Source: Littorina saxatilis (taxonomy: Eukaryota; Mollusca; Gastropoda; Littorinimorpha; Littorinidae). From it: DNA of 64,000 bases. The notes under the pieces were generated by a model. That model saw only the letters and a list, made by a program, of their open reading frames with translations, was not told the origin of the DNA and searched no databases. Of this stretch, positions 1 through 13,335 are shown in pieces; the stretch's first letter is position 1, and the number at the start of each line of letters is the position of its first letter. The translations under genes and the position numbers were made by a program. The DNA lies in the NCBI RefSeq assembly GCF_037325665.1, contig NC_090261.1, forward strand, positions 61,074,815 to 61,138,814, read 5' to 3'.

Positions 1-479
1 AATGAATCAATGGTGCTGTGATCTCGAACTTTTGGGTTTCCCAAATAATGACATCACATTGCTGACGTCAAAGGTTATAAAGAACACAGGTCATTAATTT
101 GCTGTTCCCTACATATTAATGATATAACACCGATTGACCCAGAATTCACGACTTGCAGGACCCCGGAACCCAGCATAATTAACAGACCGAAGGTGAAGGT
201 TTGTTGGGGAACAATAAACTTCCGGTTAAAACACGTAGACAAAACACTACAACATCGATCGCTTCGCAGCACACAGAAGCCGCTGTAACCTAGCTGCAGC
301 TACTCACTTTGCGATAGAAAACGTTGTGACAGCTGATAGCGTTAACTGCTTTAAAGCACGACTGGACAGCCACTGGAAAGACACATCAAGTGTCTACACA
401 CCAAGCTGCTACTAGCCCCCCCCGCGTATGCAGCTTACCTTTGTGGATCGGCGTACAGGTTTTTAACCTAAATCGTCGT

Positions 480-516
480 ACAAGTACAAGTACAAGTACA
501 AGTACAAGTACAAGTA
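480..516. repeat. (CAAGTA)n microsatellite
   Basis: About six copies of ACAAGT. A related short run of TTCAAG lies at 25349-25374. Confidence 0.9.
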
Positions 517-837
517 TAGTAAATCCTCGGTTAACGACAGTTTCTTGTTCACGCGAGTGCATAAATTAACCTAGTTATTACGTGGTGTACGCACAGATTC
601 GTGACGTAAGCGTCGTCTGCTTTGATGCCAAGATACACGATCAGATTCACCAGTACGTTTGGGACGGACCGCCCGAAACTGACCACAAACCGACCGTGTA
701 GCATGCGAACCGTACGTCTCACAAGCTTGACAGCACCCGTCACGGCCCATCCGTTTGAAATACTGCAGGATCTATTCCGAACGGATCGCAAGGAACTTCC
801 AGCCCCTGAGCGCACTTCAGTCGACACCCACTTTACA

Positions 838-926
838 AATGGCGGTCAGTTCAGCATCAAAACTTGCCGATTCGGAACCGAAATATTTCATCAACCTGAA
901 TCTTGGCGAGGAGTTGGAATCTATGG
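838..926 (+). CDS. Possible first coding exon, unrecognised
   Basis: The ATG at 838 has a fair context (ACAAATGG). The frame reads MAVSSASKLADSEPKYFINL and NLGEELESMEPW, then meets a candidate donor GTAAAA. No partner exon was proven and no family was recognised. Confidence 0.2.
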
Positions 927-1592
927 AACCATGGAAGTAAAAACTACAAAAACCAGCAACATCGGGACCTGTTCCTACTGTCCATGCAGCAGACGTGGGT
1001 TGTAAGCGTCTGGATCTAGATTTGTTTGCATTCATGTATTGTATAGATCTGTATCAAAGATGGTTTGTCTGTCTCTGTCTCTATGCTTTCCTTGCTGTAC
1101 GCTTTTGTCTTGAAGGCAAGTATGTAGATCTACATTTCTCTCCTGTTCCTGTCTCAAATCTGCCTTAGCCGAACTCTAGTTCTACGTTCAAAACATATAG
1201 GGCCTATCTACCTCTTGGCACATTGCCTCTTTTAGTTTTACAGTGTAAAATTATCTAGCAACTACTATCATAATCAATGTGTCATCTGTTTGGGAAAATG
1301 CTGTCAGTTAATTGGGAGAAAAGAAAACAGAGTCTAGTGATGTGTTGATTAACCTACCGTAAATTGCGTAGTTGAAATGATAAAGAAAAACAAAAACGCA
1401 GTAGCAACGATCATTTTTCATGACTGTAGCATTCAGACATCTTTATGCTCTTGGTTTAAATCAAATTTAGCTTAGTCACGAACACAAAGCAAATAGTGGC
1501 TGACTCAGTCACTGGGGTATTCGCATAAGAAGGCTCTCTTGCCTTGAAATTACCAAACAATAACACACACACGCACTCATTGCCAACCAATC

Positions 1593-1652
1593 CGTCGCGA
1601 TATAACCTTCGTGGTTGAAAACGACGTTAAACACCAAATAAAGAAAAGAAAG
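1593..1652 (+). mobile_element. S1 3' fragment
   Basis: Only the last 60 bp of S1 are present, flanked by the duplication ATTGCCAACCAA. Truncation at the 5' end with a target duplication is typical of target-primed retrotransposition. Confidence 0.8.
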
Positions 1653-2706
1653 AATTGCCAACCAAAAAAACCGCACACGCACACACACTGTGACCTGCAC
1701 ATGCATACTGTGAGACACACACACGCACATACCGTCACACACACACACACACACACACAGAGCCACACGCATGCACAGAGAAAGAGGGAGAGAGATGACA
1801 AATGAAATACTAATTTTGCTTTGCTGCTTTTATTTCCTCCAGTTAATGCCATCAAGACAAACAACAATCCTTCGCAATAAGGGACTCGACAGGGACAGAT
1901 GACATCTACACTCCAAAGTGAAAGTACAAGTGTTTGCAAGAGCATTTATTTCTTCTGCCTGTCATCAAGAAACAACCTTCAGCCACAAATCGGGTAAGCT
2001 TGACACCAGCCTGTATGTATGCTGTAGCTTCAAAAACCTGTTCAATTTACAGATCTAACAATGAAAATAGATCAATATTGGTGGGAGTGGAGATTGATGT
2101 ATGCTTGGGCCTTGGGTGTGTGTGTTGGGGGGGGGGGGGGGGTATGATACATATATACCAGACATTTAAAATCAAGTGAGCTTACTGTACACCATGTAAA
2201 CAAGGTATTGTAAAACCTTCTTTTCAGTCCATCATCATTCCGTTAAGTGGCTCCATTGCCAGGTGACTGCACCAACCGAATTGATTCAAGTAGTCAAAAC
2301 ACTCTCCTATCACATATCGAACCTATCTGGAGCTGTGGTTTGAACCATGTGTTCCGTGTGGTTTGTACCATTGTGACCAGGTGGGCATCGCCACCCATTA
2401 GGCATAATGCAAATCACACTCACTCACTTGGTTCTGGGGAAAAAACTCATTACCAACAACCACATGCACAGTTGCATTGACATTGTGCAAGTCTGGAAGA
2501 TATCTGGCAGGGGGAATGTTCAGTGTATTTTGATTTATTAGGTGTGAATGTTGAACGTTTGTATCACTGTTCCTTAAATTCACATCCATGTCAAACATCA
2601 CACAATGATAATGAGCGTCAATGATGGCAAGAAAAATAACGGAATAAAAAAGCAAATAGACTTTAGAAAGATAAGGATAATTTAATTGTTGTTCCTATTT
2701 TTCCCC

Positions 2707-3088
2707 TTCTTCTTCTTCTTCTGCGTTCGTGGGCTAAAACTCCCACGTACACTCGTATTTTTTGCACGAGTGGAATTTTACGTGTATGACCGGTTTTTTT
2801 ACCCCGCCATTTAGGCAGCCATACGCCGTTTTCGGAGCGGAAGCATGCTGGGTATTTTCGTGTTTCTATAACCCACCGAACTCTGACATGGATTACAGGA
2901 TCTTTTTCGTGAGCACTTGGTCTTGTGCTTGCGTGTACACACGAGGTTGTTCGGACACCGAGGAGAGTCTGCACACAAAGTTGACTCTGAGAAATAAATC
3001 TCTCGCCGAACGTGGGGACGAACTCACGCTGACAGCGGCCAACTGGATACAAATCCAGCGCGCTACCGACTGAGCTACATCCCCGCCC
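2707..3088 (-). mobile_element. S3 SINE, head type alpha
   Basis: The tRNA-like head lies at the right end: GGGCGGGGATGTAGCTCAGT, with A-box-like TAGCTCAGTCGGT and B-box-like GAGTTCGTCCCC. The body contains the CACGAGTGGAATTTTACGTG hairpin region and the tail is (GAA)n. Confidence 0.85.
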
Positions 3089-3528
3089 TTTTCCCCTTCT
3101 AATACACGATTAGAAATTATGCAGAGAACCGGACTTTTTGATAAGAAATACGAGATAATTGATAAGAAAAGAGCCGGATAATTAATAAGAAAAGAGATGT
3201 AGAGTATTTTATTTTTATATAATTTTGAAATGGGCTGAATATGGGCTGTGTGACTGTTTACTGTGCTTTCTTTTTTTTCTTTATTCTATTTTTTTTTTAA
3301 AGATACATTCAACACAGTCTTTGTGTGTTTGCTGTTATTGTAATTCTATATATGAAAGTAAAAGAAGTAAAAACATGTTAAAAAACAAAACAAACACAAA
3401 TTTGATCAACTGTTCTTGAAGCTCTAAGTGTCACGGGTCGTCTCGTCTATGACACCCACGCAGTTAGGAAACAGCCACATGTCTTCTGTAATGACTTCCC
3501 CTTCGGCCTGTGTGTGTGAAGCACCTGC

Positions 3529-3580
<52 letters not shown>

Positions 3581-3643
3581 AGTTTATTTGCATGTTTACA
3601 TTGTTTTTGAAATCGTTTGAACATGTTCCTCTATGTATGTTTC

Positions 3644-3951
3644 AGGATGACACATTTGACAACAAAGAAGATAAGTTGTCAAAGGACCATGAAAACAAAA
3701 AAGGGGGGCGGAGGGAGGGGGGGGGGGGGGCGGGACGGAGCCTCTGGGTCCTTCCCAACACGACCCTGAACAACCTTAACCAAGAACCAGTTTTGGATGA
3801 CGACCCTATACTAGGCGGATCACCCGAATTTGGGCCATTGGCTGCTGATGTCAACACATCTTCAGAGAAAGTTCAAGACCCAAAACGTGTGTGGCAACAA
3901 AGGACACAAGTACAAAGAAAAGGTTGGAAAGCCAAGAGGCTGTCGTGCTGA
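3644..3951 (+). CDS. Possible terminal exon of an unrecognised gene
   Basis: An open frame follows a good acceptor (ATGTATGTTTCAG) and ends in TGA. It reads DDTFDNKEDKLSKDHENKK, a Gly-rich patch from a poly-G run, then LWVLPNTTLNNLNQEPVLDD and PILGGSPEFGPLAADV. The composition looks like a disordered acidic protein. A possible first exon, MAVSSASKLADSEPKYFINL (838-926, donor GTAAAA), lies upstream, but I could not join the two in phase. Weak call; the frame could be chance. Confidence 0.25.
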
Positions 3952-4089
3952 GGAATATTAGCTCTGTGCTGCAAAAGAGATTAAAGGCACACTCCTTCTC
4001 GTGAAAACAGTTCTATCCTTGGCACAAAGCTTTCATTGACGGTGGGGTTTTGCTGACTCATCGAAGACGAACCATTTGGAATTTAGTAA

Positions 4090-4262
4090 GGAATTTCAAG
4101 CTGTTTATTATCCTTATTCCGATGGCGTGGGTCGTGTACGACGCATACTCTGCAAAGAGGCGGCAAAACGTTTATCCCCATTCGGATGGCGTGGATCGTG
4201 TACGACCCAAGCTTTTTACGTTGACTCCTTATTTGGAAGGTATGGGTCGTACACGACCCACA
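4090..4262. repeat. Three tandem copies of a GTCGTGTACGAC palindrome
   Basis: GGGTCGTGTACGAC, GGATCGTGTACGACCC and TGGGTCGTACACGACCCA lie about 60-65 bp apart with related flanks (TCGGATGGCGTGG). The third is an 8-bp inverted repeat with a 2-bp centre. Confidence 0.6.
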
Positions 4263-4402
4263 TCATCCGGACTGTGTAGTCCAACACATGATCCGGTGAA
4301 GGCTAGGTGAGTATGCCTTCAGACCAGACGGACATAAGTGCAACAACAGAACCCATCACAACATGGGCCATGAATCCAGTAAATGCACTCAAATTAGTGC
4401 AA

Positions 4403-4427
4403 CCCCCCCCCCCCCCCCCCCCCCCCG
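4403..4427. repeat. Poly-C run
   Basis: A homopolymer of about 24 C. Other long G or C runs are at 2129-2142, 3717-3731, 40256-40274 and 42600-42624; these are poor-quality sites in any assembly. Confidence 0.9.
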
Positions 4428-4600
4428 CCTTTTTTTTTAATAGAACAATCAAATCTGCATCTAAATCAGTCCTTGTCAGTGTTGTTCACATATCTTGTCT
4501 AACATGGACGCAATGGCATGCTTAAGCGGTGTAGGTGTCTATCCTCTCGGCAGGCATAAAAGGCAGTTTTTGGAGCCGTTTAAGCGGGTAATGAGACCAA

Positions 4601-5470
4601 AACAAGTCGCGTAAGGCGAAAATACAATATTTAGTCAAGTAGCTGTCGAACTCACAGAATGAAACTGAACGCAATGCCATTTTTCAGCAAGACCGTAGAC
4701 TCGTAGCATCGTCAGTCCACCGCTCATGGCAAAGGCAGTGAAATTGACAAGAAGAGCGGGGTAGCAGTTGCGCTAAGAAGGATAGCACGCTTTTCTGTAC
4801 CTCTCTTTGTTTTAACTTTCTGAGCGTGTTTTTAATCCAAACATATCATATCTATATGTTTTTGGAATCAGGAACCGACAAGGAATAAGATGAAAGTGTT
4901 TTTAAATTGATTTGGACAATTTAATTTTGATAATAATTTTTATATATTTAATTTTCAGAGCTTGTTTTTAATCCGAATATAACATATTTATATGTTTTTG
5001 GAATCAGCAAATGATGGAGAATAAGATAAACGTAAATTTGGATCGTTTTGAAAATTTTTATTTTTTTTTACAATTTTCAGATTTTTAATGACCAAAGTCA
5101 TTAATTAATTTTTAAGCCACCAAGCTGAAATGCAATACCGAACCCCGGGCTTCGTCGAAGATTACTTGACCAAAATTTCAACCAATTTGGTTGAAAAATG
5201 AGGGCGTGACAGTGCCGCCTCAACTTTCACGAAAAGCCGGATATGACGTCATCAAAGACATTTATCAAAAAAATGAAAAAAACGTTCGGGGATTTCATAC
5301 CCAGGAACTCTCATGTCAAATTTCATAAAGATCGGTCCAGTAGTTTAGTCTGAATCGCTCTACACACACACACACACACACACACAGACAGACAGACGCA
5401 CATACACCACGACCCTCGTTTCGATTCCCCCTCGATGTTAAAATATTTAGTCAAAACTTGACTAAATATA
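4601..5470 (+). mobile_element. Element A, complete copy (Helentron-like)
   Basis: It starts AACAAGTCGCGTAAGGCGA (hairpin TCGC-GTAAG-GCGA) and then carries the subterminal repeat TATTTAGTCAAG. It ends with TTTAGTCAAAACTTGACTAA. No coding capacity; it has a CA microsatellite near the right end and a TGACGTCA at 5244-5251. Confidence 0.8.
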
Positions 5471-5642
5471 AAAAAGGATACATCTGAGTAACTCGCAAAC
5501 GCATTCAGCATGGGTGGGAGCCCAACATTTTGCCAGGACTAAACATTTTGGAAGGCCGGGGTCCAGGGGCCCGCTAAGGCTCCAGCGGGGTGCAGGGGCA
5601 GCGCCCATGTTGGGGGGTCTAGGGTGGCAGTGCCCCCCAGCC

Positions 5643-7075
5643 GAAAATGAATTTTAGCATTATACTTTATAGGGAGGGTTTAGGTGGCCTCTCCTGACTA
5701 AATCTTACAACAAACAAGGTTTTTTTTTAGAGATGCATAATATATATTTGTAACTGACCAGCTGAAAATGACCCCCCGCGGGTTAGGGGGAGTCCCATAT
5801 TGGTTGGGACGAGAAAGAATTTACCCGATGCTCCCCAGAGAGGCGACTAACGGACTCTGTTTCTCCTTTTACCCTTGTTAAGTGTTTCTTGTATAGAATA
5901 TAGTCAATGTTTGTAAAGATTTTAGTCAAGCAGTATGTAAGAAATGTTAAGTCCTTTGTACTGGAAACTTGCATTCTCCCAGTAAGGTAATATATTGTAC
6001 TACGTTGCAAGCCCCTGGAGCAAATGTTTGATTAGTGCTTTTGTGAACAAGAAACAATTGACAAGTGGCTCTATTCCATCTCCCCACTCCCCCCGTCGCG
6101 ATATAACTTTCGTGGTTGAAAACGACGTAAAACAACAAATAAAGAAAGAAAGCTGAAAATGAATTTTAGTAATTCAAGAGGGGCTATTAGAGCCTCTCCC
6201 AAGTTTAAAACTGAAAACAGCTACCACAAAAATTAAAAAGGGGGGGGGATGTGTAAGAATGCACAAAATCAAAAACCTCTATACTTGAAGGTGTTTGGTT
6301 GCACCACTCTTGCTAGGTGGTCTACAAAAACAAGTTGTATACACATTTCAAGAAGGGTTTTAGAAGCATCCCCTCGCTTAAACAAAAACTTAAAATTGGA
6401 GATGCACAAAATTTAAAAAAATCTTGTAAACTTGAAGGTATTTTGAAGTATCCAGCTGAAAATGAATTTTAGCAATGCAATAGGTGTTATTAAATTAATG
6501 TTGAGCCTCTTCTGACTTTAAAACTGAAAACAGCACACAATTTTGTTTGTTTAAAAAATATTATTGGGGGGGGTAAATGAATGCATAAAATCAAAAACCT
6601 CTATACTTGAATGTGTTTGGTTGTATCACTCTTGCTAGGGGGGTCAACAAAAACAAGTGGTATACACATTTGAAGAAGAGTTTTGGAAGCATCTCCTTGC
6701 TTAAACAAAAACTTTAAATTGAAACTGCAAAAAATTAAAAATTCTTGTAAACTTGAAGGTATTTGGAACTAACCAGATGAAAATAAATTTTAGCAAATCA
6801 AGAGGTGCTATTTGAGCCTCTCCTGAATTAAGAAGAAAAATAGCACACCATTTTTTTTTTTTGGGGGGGGGGGGGGTGGGGGGGGGAGTAAATGAATGCA
6901 CACAATCAAAAACCTCTATACTTGAAGGTGTTTGGTTGCACCACTCTTGCTAGGGGGTGTACAAAAACACGTGGTAAACACATTTCAAGAAGGGTTTTAG
7001 AAGCACCTCCTCACTTAAACAAAAACTTAAAATTAGAAATGCACAAAATTTAAAATTCTTGCAAACCTGAAGCCA
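5643..7075 (+). repeat. Degenerate tandem repeat, about 300-320 bp unit
   Basis: Three diverged copies start at about 6153, 6454 and 6774, each opening CTGAAAATGAATTTTAG; a partial copy before the S1 insertion starts at 5643. Each carries a poly-G run and CAAAAACCTCTATACTTGAA. Confidence 0.75.
5772..6150 (+). mobile_element. S1 SINE-like element, near full length
   Basis: 379 bp with a 12-bp target duplication, AGCTGAAAATGA (5760-5771 and 6151-6162). It has the same 5' end (CCCCCCGCGGG) and AAAG tail as the 15676 copy and is inserted in the 6-kb tandem region. Confidence 0.88.
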
Positions 7076-7996
7076 GTGAAGGTATTTGATTTGATCATCT
7101 AGCTTTGTCTTTGATTTAAAGAATGTTTACCGCATTAAAGAAAAATCGCCTAGCTAACAAAAAAATAGGCAGACGCAGAAAATAAGTCACCTCCCTTGTA
7201 TTTCAAATTTTTACATGTAGCTTATGATTTTATCATTACAGGTAGTATATTCTCAAATAATTGTTTAACCATAGCTTGAACCAAATGAGAAACAAGTTTA
7301 AAGTCAGTTTGTTTCCATTGAACACCTTTAAAAGGGCTAACGGCTCAGGTCAAAAAAGAAGAAGGTTTAGACAAAAACAGAAACCACCAGAGTTATATCC
7401 CTTGCTAATGCCATACACAGTCTTCTGATGCTGCTTTTCAATTCATTTCAGGAGTTATATTCCAAAATGACTGATGAATCATAGCTTCAATTAATAGATA
7501 AATATGTTTTATTTAAGTCTGTTTCACTTGCTAACTTTCTAAAAGACTCAATGCATCAGAAGCTAAATGCCGCTGGTTCATAGATCAGGAATGCAAGTTT
7601 TCTGTTCCACAGCACTGAAGGTTTGTGAATCCCTGCAATAGGAGTATATAAAGATGTGGGTGAGCCGAGTTTACAAATAGCAACTATAATACCACATTCC
7701 CCTGGATGACATGACATGACATTGCTGCCCCCTGTTTGTCACTCTGGTGAAAGGTGGCTGACCTGGCACAACTACATCTCACATGAACCCAGTGTAAACA
7801 ACAGCTGCCAGGGATTAACAAAAAAAAAGGTATAAAAACAAAACAGTTGCCAAATTCTTCTTGGGAATCCGACTCAGATGGAAGAAATCCCACCCCTGGC
7901 ATTGCCTTCAAACTTTCGGATGTTTGTGCTAACACATGTCGTCAAGTGCATACGGAGTGCATACGGAGTTTCAAGTCGTTTGAGACATCTAATCTG

Positions 7997-8319
7997 TCTT
8001 TCTTTATTTGGTGTTTAACGTCGTTTTCAACCACGAAGGTTATATCGCGACGGGGAAAGGGGGGAGATGTGATAGAACCACTTGTCAATTGTTTCTTGTT
8101 CACAAAAGCACTAATCAAAAAAAATTTCCAGGGGCTTGCAACGTAGTACAATGTATTACCTTACTGGGAGAATGCAAGTTTCCAGTACAAAGAACTTAAC
8201 ATTTCTTACATACTGCTTGACTAAAATCTTTACAAAAATTGACTATATTCTATACAAGAAACACTTGACAGGGTAAAAGGAGAAACAGAATCCGTTAGTC
8301 GCCTCTTACGACATGCGAT
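7997..8319 (-). mobile_element. S1 copy, 5'-truncated
   Basis: Reverse-complement S1, flanked by ACATCTAAT at 7985-7993 and 8320-8328. The 5' GC-rich end is missing. Confidence 0.85.
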
Positions 8320-8329
8320 ACATCTAATA

Positions 8330-10030
8330 GGTCTGCTGTTATTTGTCATGTCAGAAAAAGCTTAAATTGACGGTAGGTTTTTGCTGACTCATCGAAAAAA
8401 ATGATTTGTTGAAATCTTCAAAAACAATGACAGATGCGCCACATACTCACATTTCATGTACATATTTTATTAGACATGGGTGGTATGAGGATTTCAACGC
8501 GAACGTAGTTTTTAAGAAGTTGACTCATTCCGAGCGCTGAGCGCATATGTCGGCCTACGCCTAGCAAAGCTCACTGCCGACACACTTAACTGATCAATGG
8601 CTCTTGATAAAGCATTTTTCAAAAATTTGTGTGTGCGTTTAAACAAGTGCGCTGTAAACAGCCAATGTTAAAACTGTTTTCAATTTAAAGGTAAATTGAA
8701 GCTTTCATTTTTATAAATGCATCCTAATTTTACTGTTCAATCGGACAGGCTACATCTTTATTATCAAAATTCGTTCTGGTATGTCGCATAACAGCACAAC
8801 TAATATCTCTCATGACTTGATATTTCGTGTGTAGTTTACGACATGTGTTAGCACAAATCCCCGTATTCGTAAGTTTGAAGGCAATGCGTTTGCGAGTTAC
8901 TCAAATGTACCTTTTTTTTGTCTCATTACCCGCTAAAACGGCTTCAAAAACTGCCTTTTATGCCTGCCGAGAGGATTGACGCCTACACCGCTCAGCATGC
9001 CATAGCGTCCATGTTAGACAAGATATGTGAACAACAATGACTGATTTTGATGCAGATTTGATTGTACTGTTTAAGGACATGCTAAACATGTTTCGATTTA
9101 GTTGTTCTGAATTTTTTGATCGAGAGAACCTTGATTTTGCGAATTCGATTTTGGGATGTGTCTGTGTTGTAGGTTCCACTGTATTGACACTAGTCATGTA
9201 AACTCAATCTCTTTTGTGAACAAGGTAGGGGAATTAATGACCTTTTCAGTGATATACTTGGTTTTATAATGAACAGCCTCATCAGAAAGATCTGACCTCA
9301 AACGCATCTGTTTAGTTTTTCTTATGACGAGTAGTGTACTGTGTAGTTTCAAAAACAGAAGATTAGAAATGTGGGGTTCTTATCTGATATGAAATAAGAA
9401 AGCATGTATTGCACAGGTTGACCCCACAAAATGCAACCCACAAAAATGCTAATTACTCATACAGCCTTCCGCCGAATTACTTCATATTTGGTTTACATCA
9501 ATTTCAGCTTATGCAAGGCCTGTCCACAAAGTGGCAAATTTGTAGGTGTGACTTTTTTGCAACAGATATTTTATATTTCTTTCTTTCTTCTTATAATTGC
9601 ATAATATTGCATTCAATTAAGTCAAGTGCATTCTTTAGTTTCAGTCACACTGAGACAGCAATTTTGTCATAACATCTTTTGACCATGGGATAAAGTTCTA
9701 CACGAGTGAATTCTGAGAACTTTAAAAAGGCAAAATCTTTAAACCAAGTACCTCTCAGGCTCTGCGGCTGATATGTCTCATACTCCAGGAGTAGATGGAT
9801 GCACCTTTAGTCCATAAGCAAATGCACCAGGTGTTGATGTTGTCATACCAGAAGTCCCAGGTATATAGGCTGACCACCGTGGCTAAAAATTATTCAGGTC
9901 AATCATTTTTAGATCGTTAAGTACATTGAACCTAAAATAACACTGTCAGACAGTACATGTACATAATAGATCGAAGGTATATATACAAATTAGGAAAGAA
10001 GTCGTACAATGCCATTGAGAATATCACCGA
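8330..10030. other. No gene recognised
   Basis: AT-rich sequence. A segment at 8365-8400 (TTGACGGTAGGTTTTTGCTG) matches one at 4036-4060, so part is repeat-derived. AATCTGCATC/GATGCAGATT-type sequence shared with 4440-4540 lies, inverted, at 8930-9075. No splice-linked coding frames were found. Confidence 0.6.
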
Positions 10031-10037
10031 GTCTGAT

Positions 10038-10365
10038 CTTTCTTTCTTTATTTGGTGTTTAACGTCGTTTTCAACCACGAAGGTTATACCGCGACGGGGA
10101 AAGGGGGGAGATTGGATAGAGCCACTTGTTAATTGTTTCTTGTTCACAAAAGCACTAATAATAAAAAATTGCTCCAGGGGCTTGCAACGTAGTACAATAT
10201 TTCTTACATACTGCTTGACTAAAATCTTTACAAACATTGACTATATTCTATACAAGAAACACTTAACAGGAGTAAAAGGAGAAACAGAATCCGTTAATCG
10301 CCTCTTACGACATGCTGGGGAGCATCGGGTAAATTCTTACCCCTAACCCGCGGGGGGTGGGAATC
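10038..10365 (-). mobile_element. S1 copy joined to an element A fragment
   Basis: Reverse-complement S1 with an internal gap, running to its GC-rich 5' end. It is directly followed by a fragment of element A (about 10366-10516, the GGGAATCGAGACGAGGGTCG part with a GT microsatellite). Confidence 0.8.
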
Positions 10366-10380
10366 GAGACGAGGGTCGTG

Positions 10381-10418
<38 letters not shown>

Positions 10419-10516
10419 TGTGTGTGTGTGTGTGTGTGCGTGTGTAGAGCGATTCAGAGTAAACTACTGGACCGATCTTTATGACATTTTTCATGAGACG
10501 TTTTTTTCCTTTTGTT

Positions 10517-12030
10517 GATAAATCATATGGCGATAACTTCTTCTTGAGGAGCCAAATTCACTATTATAAACAAAGTGGTCTGTTACTCTTATCGGGGCCT
10601 GGAATCTTTTCGCGGCATGCGTCTTGGACAACCCGATAGCGGCAAGCCCCCACCCCCCACCGACCGTCGGCGCGCTGTGTTTCTAGGCCTTGGCAGAAAC
10701 AAGATGGGTTAAAATCTAACAGGCCCCTGATCTTAAGACTTTTTTTAATTAAAATAAAATCGAATTAATTAATATTATGTTGTCTGTGCGCTCGTCTTTA
10801 CTCATACACTCACAGGTTTCGTACCAGTGTAACATCCCCCCCCAGCTTAAAACTCTTTGTTTGGCGACTTACTACTGCAGAACTTAAAACTGTTAACCCT
10901 CTAGAACCTGCTCATGCTAGCAGCGTTTCTAAACTTGTTTTTTGTGATGTTTGGTAATTCATTATCTCCAGGCAAATATATGCACTTTTATACAGCCGCG
11001 AAGTGTGTTACGAAGTGGTGTGTGTTGCGTGTGCCTATGCACACTCGCTTGGCTGAGGAGGGTGGAAAGCCATGCAGCTCAGAATCAGATACCGATCAAA
11101 GTCACTGTGAAACCTGCGATGAGACCCTCTTTAAAACACATCTCCATAATCCCGTAACTACAATATTCCTACAAAACGCAAAAGGGTTACTGGGTTGGTT
11201 GTTTCCAGAAGTTAATTTTAACCTCAAAGAGCAACAGTTTCTAATCATTGTACGCATCACGTTGGTCTGCAATTTAGACTGCTTTGTGATCTTCGCAGGT
11301 TTCACTATCTCCTTTGGAATTGGGTCTGTTCCACTGAGCTGTAAGGCCGAAATCCTCAGTTTCATTCCTTTGGATAGCACGTTACTGAGCTCAACAAGTA
11401 CTGTTTTGTGAAAGAGACTGATCAACCAGAACGGATACTGATGTCCGATACCGGTCGTTGTCGTAAAGAAATAGTCTCAGTAAATTTGCAAAAAATACAC
11501 TATCCTCGTTTTCTAAGCCATTTTTCTCAAAGGTTTGGTAAACCGAGGCTTTTTTGTTTTCAAACGCTAATGATTCCGTCAGAAACATCGAACACGCTTT
11601 AAATGTTGCAACAACAACATCATAATCCAAACGCAGGTAAAATACTCTCTAACTATACTGAATTTGTGTTTGTAGTGCTGTAGTACAAGTTCCTTCAGTT
11701 TTACACTACATTTTTAGCTTGAAGGGATTGTAGTATGTTATATTTTGCAATATGAATAATTGTACATATCAATATAATGAAAAAACAAGCAAATCGAGTC
11801 CAAACTTTTAGGTTTTCAACCTGGCAACTGAATAACAAGATGGCGTACATTTTGTCGTCTGCTTCCCCCAACCCTTCATAAATGTAGAAAAAGTCCCTGA
11901 GTTTCCCCCTTCTTCTTGCCTTGGCTGCAATGTTTACGCGGCTGGGATTTATCACCGCGCGGCTCGCTGACAAGATAAAATAAACAAGCTCCCCCACTGG
12001 AATTGGGAACTAGTGGCCATATGTCACTAA
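10517..12030. other. No gene recognised; several unexplained frames
   Basis: A 165-codon plus frame (10914-11411) and minus frames of 107 and 79 codons overlap each other. None shows family motifs or supported splice sites. Confidence 0.5.
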
Positions 12031-12694
12031 AATGTCTTTGATGACGTCATATCCGGCTTTTTGTAAAAGTTGAGGCGGCACTGTCACACCCTCATTTATC
12101 AATCAAATTGATTGAAATTTTGGCCAAGCAATCTTCTACGAAGGCCGGACTTTGGTATTGCATTTCAGCTTGGAGGCTTAAAAATTAATTAATGACTTTG
12201 GTCATTAAAAATCTGAAAATTGTAATTAAAATTATTTTTTTTATAAAACGATCCAAAATTACGTTTATCGTATTTTTCATCATTTTCTGATTCCAAAAAC
12301 ATATAATTATGTTATATTCGGATTAAAAACAAGCTCTGAAAATTAAAAATAGAAAAATTATGATTAACATTAAATTTCCGAAATCGATTTAAAAACAATT
12401 TCACCTTATTCCTTGTCCGTTCCTGATTCCAAAAACATATAGATATGATATGTTTGGGTGAAAAACACGTTCAGAGAGTTAAAAAGAATAGAGATATAGA
12501 AAAGCGGTCTATCCTCCTCAGCGCAACCGCTACCGCGCTTTTCTGGATTGTCAATTTCACTGCCTTTGCCACGAGCGGTGGACAGACGATGCTACGAGTG
12601 TACGGTCTTGCGGAAAAAATGCAATGCGTTTAGTTTCAATCTGTGAGTTCGACTGAGCTTGACTAAATTGTATTTTCGCCTTACGCGACTTGTT
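12031..12694 (-). mobile_element. Element A, truncated copy
   Basis: Reverse complement, with the CGCCTTACGCGACTTGTT terminus at 12694 intact. The other end stops just beyond the TGACGTCA at 12042-12049. Confidence 0.8.
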
Positions 12695-13335
12695 TTCTCC
12701 TGTATCTGAAAAAAATATATGGTTTCTTTCCCCCCAAGCACAATAAAAATTTTGGCCACTCTCTCGCTCTCTCTGTCAGAGTGTTTGTGTGTGTGTGTGT
12801 GTCTCTCTCTCTCTCTCTCTCTTTATACTGGTCACAATTATGTGTGTATGAAGGCTTACGTTGTTTAGTGTGTGTGTATGCGTGTGTGTGAGTGTGTGCT
12901 GACTGCGTGTGTGTGTGCTGACTGCGTGTGTGTGTCTGTGTGGGTGTGTGTGTGTGTGTGTGTTGGGAAGGAGAGAGGGAATCGGACGTTTGCCAATGCT
13001 CGACTGTCGTTGCTTCGCCGCTGGTTTTCCTGGCTTGACTGAATGGTTAATCACGCCTCAGCGATCTTGTTCCCTTTGTGTACACCCACTTGTAAAAGCA
13101 AACATTCATAGGCGCCGATCTCAATCATAGGGGTCAAATTCAGGTTCCCATGCCTCACTGACGAAATAGTCCTAGTAGTTATAGCCTTTGCTTATTGCAG
13201 CTCGAGGAGGGCTTAGACACTCATACTAATGAGATAGGTTTATGTCTTGTACATACTGGCACACTCATATTTTACATTATGAATCACACGCGAAATCACA
13301 GTCATCACAGACGTGACTAGAGCAGCTCCTTTCTT

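Noticed and set aside
622-1005. 127-codon ORF at the left end
   Set aside because: No family match, and it is contradicted by equally open frames on both strands; only the internal ATG at 838 was kept, as a weak candidate exon.
3424-3520. Minus-strand WLFPNCVGVID, like the FPNC-G-ID block of PIF/Harbinger transposases
   Set aside because: Only eleven residues, followed at once by a stop, with nothing matching on either side; too short to call.
10914-11630. Plus frame of 165 codons and overlapping minus frames of 107 and 79 codons
   Set aside because: Overlapping frames on both strands, no motifs and no convincing splice sites; left as unexplained sequence.
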